A DNA stretch of 64,000 nt from Toxonevra muliebris. Taxonomy: Eukaryota > Arthropoda > Insecta > Diptera > Pallopteridae. Of the stretch, positions 56,976 to 64,000 are shown piece after piece. The translations under genes were made by a program, and so were the position numbers. The DNA lies in assembly GCA_963691655.1 (NCBI GenBank), contig OY829326.1:52817776-52881775 (forward strand), written 5' to 3'. How positions within the stretch are numbered: position 1 is the first letter of the stretch; every line of letters begins with the position of its first letter. A model generated the notes under the pieces. The model saw only the letters and a list, made by a program, of their open reading frames with translations, was not told where the DNA came from and did not search any database.

Positions 56976-58281
56976 GAATAGTGGCTTCATATGACATCAA
57001 AAAGCATAGGTAAAGGGGATAGCGAGAGTGTTACAGTCTTAGTAATTTTTTTTTCTTCCTTCTAACATGTACAAGGTAAAATAAAAAAAAATGTATATTG
57101 GCCCCGCGCATACCAAAAATATGTATTTCGGCCCTCATACCGGGGATGTCAGACGTAATAGAGAAACTCTGAGTACAAAGTCGGATTCAGCGACCCAAAA
57201 TTACCCTTAAAAAGTTACCCATTCGACATTTGAAATTTAATGTTGCACTGCGTAATTAGAAACATAATAAATTTCCAAGGACCGGACACGAAAATAAAAA
57301 GGATTTAAGCTAAAAAAAATAAATATATATCTGATTATATCCAATAAAGAATTTGGAAAGAAAATATTTGGGCTCAAAAAACAATCGAAACTTTCTCACT
57401 TGAACTTTTTAGAATGGACTAATTAGCCCATGGTGGACCTAGACCGAGTTCTTCGCAACCATTCATGTTCTGAGAGATATATTTACACATGAATAGAAGG
57501 GATCTACCTTTTAATGCCAAATCCAAAAGGTGAGTTTTAACCCGGGTATTATATAACCCAGATGAAACTTTTACAATGCCGAGACATGTATTATGTATTT
57601 TTTTTTTTTCAGTTCTACCAAGAGAAATTTTTAGAACGTTATTGTTTATTCTTGTGTTGAGCTATGTTATCTGTTGCCCTACATTTTTTCCTTATCGCTT
57701 ATAGTTCAGTATACAAAAATAAAAACACTATACCATACCGAGTAAGGGAGGTGTAAAGGTTTTCGGAGCTTGGCATGCTTTAAGTAGAAACCTGCACAGA
57801 CTCTACAATCGATTTTAGATCAATCACACAATTGTGATCGAATCTAATTGAAAAATTATAGCGAAATTTGCTTCCAAAGATTCAATCTGGAGTTTGACTT
57901 GTGACGAAATTTTGTCATGTCCGTAAATTTAAGCAATCAGGTAGATTTTATTCTTCAATCTGAATTTGAGCCGGAAGCCAATTTTAGGGCAGAAATGGAA
58001 GATCTAAAGGTTCTTGTTTATACTCAGCTTTAAATTGTTTTATACTTTATCAGCTGCATGGAAAATCCCCCTTCCTGATGAATATTTTATACATCATGAT
58101 CATTGCTCGTAAACCTAATGAACTTTTAAACAAGTGAAAAAAATTAATACAAAAATTCCCTTTCACACAATCTCTAGATCCGCGTGTATACCAGGTACTG
58201 AAATTTTCTTTTCATTTCTCAATTCAAATATTAAAATATCTTACAGCATCTCATAAAAACTTTCCTTTATGTCTTAATTTG
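56976..58281. other. Non-coding DNA, nothing identified
   Basis: AT-rich with slightly GC-richer patches near 57090-57160 and 57720-57800. No ORF or repeat could be supported. Confidence 0.4.
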
Positions 58282-58385
58282 AATATATTCAAATAAAAAT
58301 GATTTTTTTTTAATTTCTTCATAATTCTCAAAAATTCTTATAATAAAAAGAAATACTGACCTTTTCTAATATTTCGCAATAAAAA
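58282..58385 (+). repeat. Direct repeat flanking a SINE-containing segment, right copy
   Basis: Right partner of 56440-56546 (see there). Immediately to its right begins a CAA/AATAAT-rich low-complexity region. Confidence 0.85.
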
Positions 58386-59742
58386 CAAAGAGAGAAAGAA
58401 AATAATAATAATAAGCAAAAGAAACATGAAAAACAAATAAATAAAGCTATAAAATAAAATAAATTTGAGAAAAAAGAAATGTAAAAGTATTTGCGTATAT
58501 GTTAGATAGGGCAATAAGTGAATGAGTAAGTGTGTGTGTGTGTGTGTGTGGCGTTATCGGAGATGGTGATGATGACGGTATAGGCGATATTTGCTAACCG
58601 GCAAATACCGCACACCGCCACTGTGTGTACTTCATACCGTGCTCGCAAATCAAAAGCGAATGTGCCAAAATCGCTAAAAATGCCGGCTTCTTGTTTTCAT
58701 ACAATATTCACGACGACACTGACACCGACACCGACAACGACAACGATGATGAAGAATAATAATAATAATAAAAAGTATCTTGTTATGTTTATGTTCTCTG
58801 TTGTTCCGTGTGCTGTGTGCTTTGCCTTTTCTACTTTTTGTTATTATTTTTATTTAAGTTTTTGCTTCAATTTTTACTGCTTGCTATTGTTGCTGTTATT
58901 GTACTTTATTATCAACAAAAATAACTAACAGCAGCAACAACAACAACAACAACTACAACAGCAACAATGTCAGCAGCAGCAAAAATTGATTAAACGATGC
59001 GGGTAGTATTTTTCCATTGTGAACAAATATTTATACATACATCTGTACATAGGTTCATGTATCTATGAATGCATACATACTCACTTCTATGTATGTATGT
59101 ATTTGTATCTGTGTATTTGTATTTGTTTTGTATAAATGTCCAACTAAAGTGGCAACAAAAAAAAAACACCAACTAGCAGTAGTAATAAAAGTTTTTTTTT
59201 TTTTTTGCGGCATGAGTTTTTTGTTGTTTTATCTGCGAAATGTGAATTTTATTTGTTGTTATTTTCAAATCTGGAATCGTCATTTCATTCTTAGCTATTT
59301 ATTTTGCATATTGCTGTTTTGTTGTTGCCTTTATTGCTGTTATTGTTGTTGACATATAAATAGCTTTAACCCGAAATGTCTTTATACATAAGGCAGTATT
59401 GTGCACAGTGGGCATTTCACCAGTTGTTAGTAATTCCAGCAAACTCAAAAAACTTTGTCACCATAACTCATTTCATATACACGTATTGAAACTGTTGAAG
59501 CACCCTAAAGTTCTGCCGAAAGCTATGAACAAAGGCATAATTAAGAGCAAAAGGTTTCATTGTTTTATGGGTTCTAAAGCTTTTTGTCCAATTACCAAAC
59601 TCCTCAAAGCAGACCCCAATCGAGATCGAAATATAGAAAAGTAGGTTGAGCCATACATTGCGTAAGGACCTTGTTGCCAGACACCTGAGTGGAACTCACA
59701 AGCAAACCGCTGCCAAGGTGCTAGTGTCGTATGTAGAAAAAA
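58386..59742. other. Low-complexity DNA, possible regulatory region
   Basis: Includes (TG)n at about 58529-58550, GACAC/GACAAC repeats near 58710-58745, and CAACAA and CAGCAG runs near 58930-58980. The 81-codon ORF at 59399-59644 has non-repetitive composition but no recognised motif. No exon could be fixed. Confidence 0.4.
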
Positions 59743-60244
59743 CTAAAATAAGTCCCTTCTACACTCGTCACATTATGTGATAACATACTTTACTTTACAC
59801 ATTGTTGTTTACTTCATTTTAAAAGTTTTCGTTTTTATGTTCTAAAAAATTCAACCATGAGTTTTTTTTAATTTTTCATTTTGTCTTTTCGCCCAATGTT
59901 GGGAATATTTTAGAATTTCGATTAGGAAAGAATAAACTATAAACTAAAATATACTATGCAATAAAACAATACAATAAACAAAATTTTGTTTGATATATTC
60001 CACTATTCCATTAATATGTAAGTATATTTCACAACCGTTTTTGATATAAAAATTATGTGTTGCATACTTTTGGGCTTAAAGAAATATTTTTATAATAGAA
60101 GATACCCCTGCGAGTTTATGCACATTCTATGAAACGTCACACGACGACGAAACCGACGTGAATTTTGATTTTAATTTATATCCACTCACTCCATTACAAA
60201 TTTTCCTTTCAGCCTCGAGTTAAGATGTTATCACGTCAAAAACT
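59743..60244 (-). mobile_element. Compact Helentron/DINE-1-like element
   Basis: This copy retains both ends. On the minus strand it begins TTTTTGACGTGATAACATC (60244-60226) and ends GACTTATTTTAG at 59743. The inverse of the 5' repeat (ATGTTATCACAT) lies subterminally at about 59774-59785, before an AGT...ACT mini-hairpin. It is about 502 bp and has only a trace of the internal repeat (GCATACTTTTGGGC near 60065). The inverted repeat sits terminally at 5' and subterminally at 3', as described for Helentron-associated elements, which insert between two T residues. Confidence 0.72.
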
Positions 60245-62539
60245 TTCAGGGGGTCTCGACCATTGAAAAAACTGTTCATTCGAATTTGGTATCTATAATT
60301 TTACATTTTAATTGCACTATATCTTTATGATTAAAATATCTGATAAAAAAAAAGACTTAAAAAAATTATTACCGCAAAGAATTTTATTTTATATATTTTA
60401 TTGCCAAATAATAAAATTAATCTTATTAGTTTGTAGTATTTTATTAAGATTTTTAAAAAAATACAGGAAAATCGGCTAAGGCAAATCCAATTTTGACCCA
60501 AGAAATGATAGCGAATCCAATGTGACTGATGGTTTTATAAAATTAACTTTGAAATCATTACGTAAGGGTTTCATGGATTGCTGATTATGAGTACAAGATT
60601 AATATTCAGAAATGAAAGATGACGGTTCCAATATGTCGGTTGGTTTTCCCAAAAGCTCTTTCGACTTCAACGAATTTTTTTATTTAGATATTTTTTATAT
60701 CGCTGATAACGGATTCAAGATCAACATATCAATAAGTAGAGATTAGAGTGGCCTAAAATACAAAAAATTATTCACTCTAATACCGTTAATTAGGTACCAA
60801 TCCCAAACTTGTTTAATATAACTAAAGCGTAAATAATATAAGTTTGTTAAAATCGGTGCAAAAGTTTTTGAAAAACTGGAAAAACGTCTTTTGGATCACA
60901 GGTGACCAGTGGTTCCGAAAGGGTTTAACAACGTGCAAAAAGAGAAATCGTTGTGCCTAAGCTCTCACATGTTTTTTCTCAGATTATTTCGAAAAATCTC
61001 TAAGAAATTAGAGGTTGAAATGCATACCAACAAAGCCAGCAAAAAACTTGCCTTTTTCTAGTCATCATCAACTTCTTCAATCCTTGGTGAGGTACACGGT
61101 ACCAGCTACGAATCATTTCCAGTCGTTTAGTTTTATAAAATTTCAACATCATCTGGCTTTACCTTTTCTGTTTTCCTTCATGGGTCGACTCACTAAATGG
61201 AGAAAAAATTTGGAGTGCGATCCAGATTACAGATTTGAGAAATGCATTTTTCCAATAACGTTTGATACTTTATATCTAACGATTTGTTCTGTAGAGTTTT
61301 GCTAAAAAATAGTTATTAAAAAATACGCAAAAGGAGAGGAAAGGGGGGAGAGGGGGATTAGATGTAGATTTTTATAACGAATAGAATTTTCGCGGGCACC
61401 AAACATGTAATATTAAAAAACAATATTATTTTGGAATGATTTTGCTACCCCCATATATCCAAATTTATCTAACGAAAGTTTGAAAACGCGAGAAGCTAAA
61501 AAAAAAACGAGCACAAATTAGCGGTCATCTACCCAAAATTAACGTAAAACGAATATTGAGTTATCATCTTGTTTTTATCTACAGCACAGTATACCCAATT
61601 CCAAGGTCAAAAAGAAAGGAAGGGCTTTTAGTAGCAGGTTCTGCCAAGGAGTTTAAAAACAGATCCTTCCTGATGCATTGAAGTAACATTTTATAAGTCT
61701 AGCAACCTTTACATGTACAACTTTAGCCCACCAATAGAGGTTGTTTAAAGATTCAAAAGCTTTGCATACTTCGCCAAAACATATAAACCACAGCACGCCG
61801 ACACTAACGTGATCAAACTTATAAAAACCATAGGAACCTGCGGTTTCCGCGCTTCAGAATTTTTATATAGGGTAGAATTGGCATCAGGTTAGAAAAGCTG
61901 TCGTCGATTCGATGAAGATAGACCTTCCTGTAAAATACAATTTCAAACACCGAACTCCAAAATGCCGTCATTACCACAATCAGTCGAAGTACATGGTGTT
62001 GGATCGGCTACAAATTTTGAAAAACAATGTCAGAAATCTGCCGCCAAGAAGGAAATTGTTGGGAGCCTCTTACTTAAAATAAAATCCACAAGGTCATGGG
62101 GAGAAATCGAAACCATCGGTAAAGGCCACAATCATTCGAAGCTATGCCCTCTAGAAGACTAAAAATGCTTACCTTAACAGATGTGTCAGATATGTATATA
62201 AAAAACAATTTCGATTTTTGCACTTATGTATGAATAATTCATTCCATTGTACTACGATTTGAGAGAATGTATTGCCATAGGGTAAACAAATGCAAATATT
62301 TCTTAATTTTGTTTTGGGAACTCTGTGAAATATATTTATGAACAACTTATCCAGAATACATGTACACATTGGTACACAAATACCAACAACAATACAACAA
62401 TTTCCATGCAGGTAAACTCTCCTACTACAAATATGTATCAACTACAAAAACCGGCTTCAATAACTGATGATCGAACGAAATACAATGAACAAGAAAAGCA
62501 CACAAAAAATTCCCTAAAAAAAAGGTGTTCGTTTAGTTC
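60245..62539. other. Non-coding DNA, nothing firm
   Basis: ORFs at 61015-61305 and 61962-62162 have no recognised motif. A G-run patch lies near 61333-61360. Apart from the small palindrome at 60742-60781, nothing could be supported. Confidence 0.4.
60742..60781. repeat. 40-bp palindromic mini-element
   Basis: ATTAGAGTG at 60742-60750 is matched by CACTCTAAT at 60773-60781, an exact 9-bp inverted pair. The terminal word equals the end of the foldback MITE at 54720-55190 (ATTAGAGTGG). It may be a solo-end deletion derivative of that family. Confidence 0.5.
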
Positions 62540-64000
62540 CGCGCAATCGTGCAGTCTACATCTCTAACCTAACTCCACTCTCCTCTCGTCTTACACTCTC
62601 CTCCCTTTCCCGCCTACCCTCTCGCTACTAGCATCGCAACACAAAACCATTCGAACAACATCGATTGATATTGTTGGTGCTGTTTTTGTTGTAGTTAAAT
62701 TTATTTTTTTTTTTTATGGGAAGTTTGTTCTTAACCTATACCACGCGAAATGATTGCGATTTTGCGAAAAGTAAGAAACGAAATTAAATGCAAAGAAAGA
62801 AAAAGAAGAAAAAAAAAAGTATGTACTTTTTACTTTTTGAATGCCGAGGCCAAGAGGCAATCGCACGAAGTGCTCAAGTGGCAACGCACGAAGTTTTTTA
62901 TACAGCAACACCACCATCATCTTCGTCAGCAATAACATCAACAGCAATAACAACAACAACAACAACAAAAACTACTACCGCACAACTATTTAATAGAGAA
63001 AATGTAAAAGTATTTGAACAAATTTTGACTCTCACACACACACACACGCACACTCGTTCACGCACAGAGCTCCAGCTCATTTGTATGCGTGGGAGTTTGC
63101 AAAAAAAAACTCTCTTTCTCTAAATGCACAAATACAGAGACAAACACTCATACACCACCGCAATGAGTATTTTAGCAAATTCTCGCAAAAGCTCCATTTG
63201 CAGCAACAACAACAACAACACAACATACATACACAAGCGCGCGCTTAGCATATTTAAATATGCATGTATGTATTTATGTACGATTATTTATGTAGATTTT
63301 TTTTCATTCTATGTATGTAGATGAGCAGCAGCAGCATGTTTGGGGCGTTGTTGCCAAATTTCAATACCAATGCATAGTTGAATTTTAGTGGATGATTTTA
63401 TTGTTGTTGTTGCAGTTGGTAAGTATAAAATAATGTTGAATTATAGATACATGTGTATAGAAAAGTAAGTAAGTATATTTATTTATGACTCTTACTCTTT
63501 TTCTATTTTTGGTGTATTGGTTTTTTTTTTTTTTTTTCTTTGTTGTATGTGTAATGGGTATACTTAAAATTTTGCTGTAAACTTACCACTTCAACACCTT
63601 TTTCGCATTGAAGTTTTCATTTGTTTATTTGTCGTATTGAAGTACATAGAGAAGTTAAGGAGCAAAACGTTGATAACAAAAATATTCTTCCTTTATACAA
63701 AATATATTTAGGTTTGTCTTAAATACATACGAACATTTTTTGTATTTATGTATATGAGAAAATTAAGCTTTATTTTAAAGGAAAGAGTTAGCATTAAGGA
63801 AGTGAAAGGTATACTTATATTATCAAATAATTATACATAGCCATAAATTTTTAACTTATGATACCGAAGAGCATTGACATTTCAATGGGTTAGAATAATT
63901 AAATATATAGATTTTTATAAATTTTACCTAATTAAATTACCAAAAAAAAAAAAAAATTGTTTGAGTAATAAAATCTCTTTTGGTAGCCGAAATTTTAGAC
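62540..64000. other. Low-complexity host-like non-coding DNA
   Basis: CAACAA, (CA)n near 63034-63052, CAGCAG and T-tract sequence. ORFs at 62714-62968 (minus) and 62788-63123 are simple-sequence peptides. The window ends without a recognisable exon. Confidence 0.4.

Overview
The window looks like a stretch of a higher-fly (cyclorrhaphan dipteran) genome. It is strongly AT-rich, full of CAA/TTG, CA/TG and TA microsatellites and CATATGTATGTA-type strings that are common in fly introns and intergenic DNA, and it carries tRNA-derived SINEs, 5'-truncated non-LTR retrotransposons, mariner- and hAT-type elements and a Helentron/DINE-1-like family. I cannot name the species from sequence alone. No bacterial-type genes, operons or CRISPR arrays are present, and there is no complete protein-coding gene. 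The window is most simply read as a large intron or intergenic repeat-rich region.

Confident functional gene: one isolated tRNA-Glu(CTC) at 37136-37207 with intact pol III boxes and a T-run terminator. One GC-rich open stretch on the minus strand (285-486), with a good 3' splice-site-like sequence, is the best candidate for a host coding exon, but I do not recognise its product.

Region by region. 0-6 kb: degenerate minisatellite, candidate exon, a TIR element, and a second TIR element interrupted by a non-autonomous hAT with 8-bp target duplications, then a dispersed repeat (copy A). 6-15.6 kb: two copies of a tRNA-derived SINE (one with a perfect 17-bp target duplication), two Helentron-like elements with about 169-bp internal tandem repeats, and a foldback MITE. 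15.6-22 kb: repeat copies B and C, a MITE containing a strong 60-nt hairpin, and an inverted Helentron-like copy. 22-27 kb: AT-rich DNA and a 1.75-kb (TACCAA)n/(TACCAAA)n satellite. 27-34 kb: low-complexity, possibly regulatory, non-coding DNA. 34-45.3 kb: three LINE remnants with RNase H domains, the tRNA gene and a pogo/jerky-like remnant. 45-52 kb: a MITE, diverged repeats, a 135-bp tandem duplication and a mariner deletion derivative. 52-64 kb: low-complexity DNA, a foldback MITE, a fourth LINE remnant, a SINE pair flanked by 105-bp direct repeats, and a compact Helentron-like element.

The elements connect biologically. A SINE (56779-56975) and a LINE (44640-45290) share the same 3' end and an (AAT)n tail, as expected if the LINE machinery mobilised the SINE. 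The Helentron-like copies form a series with seven, five, about two and no internal repeat units. All alignments here were made by eye.
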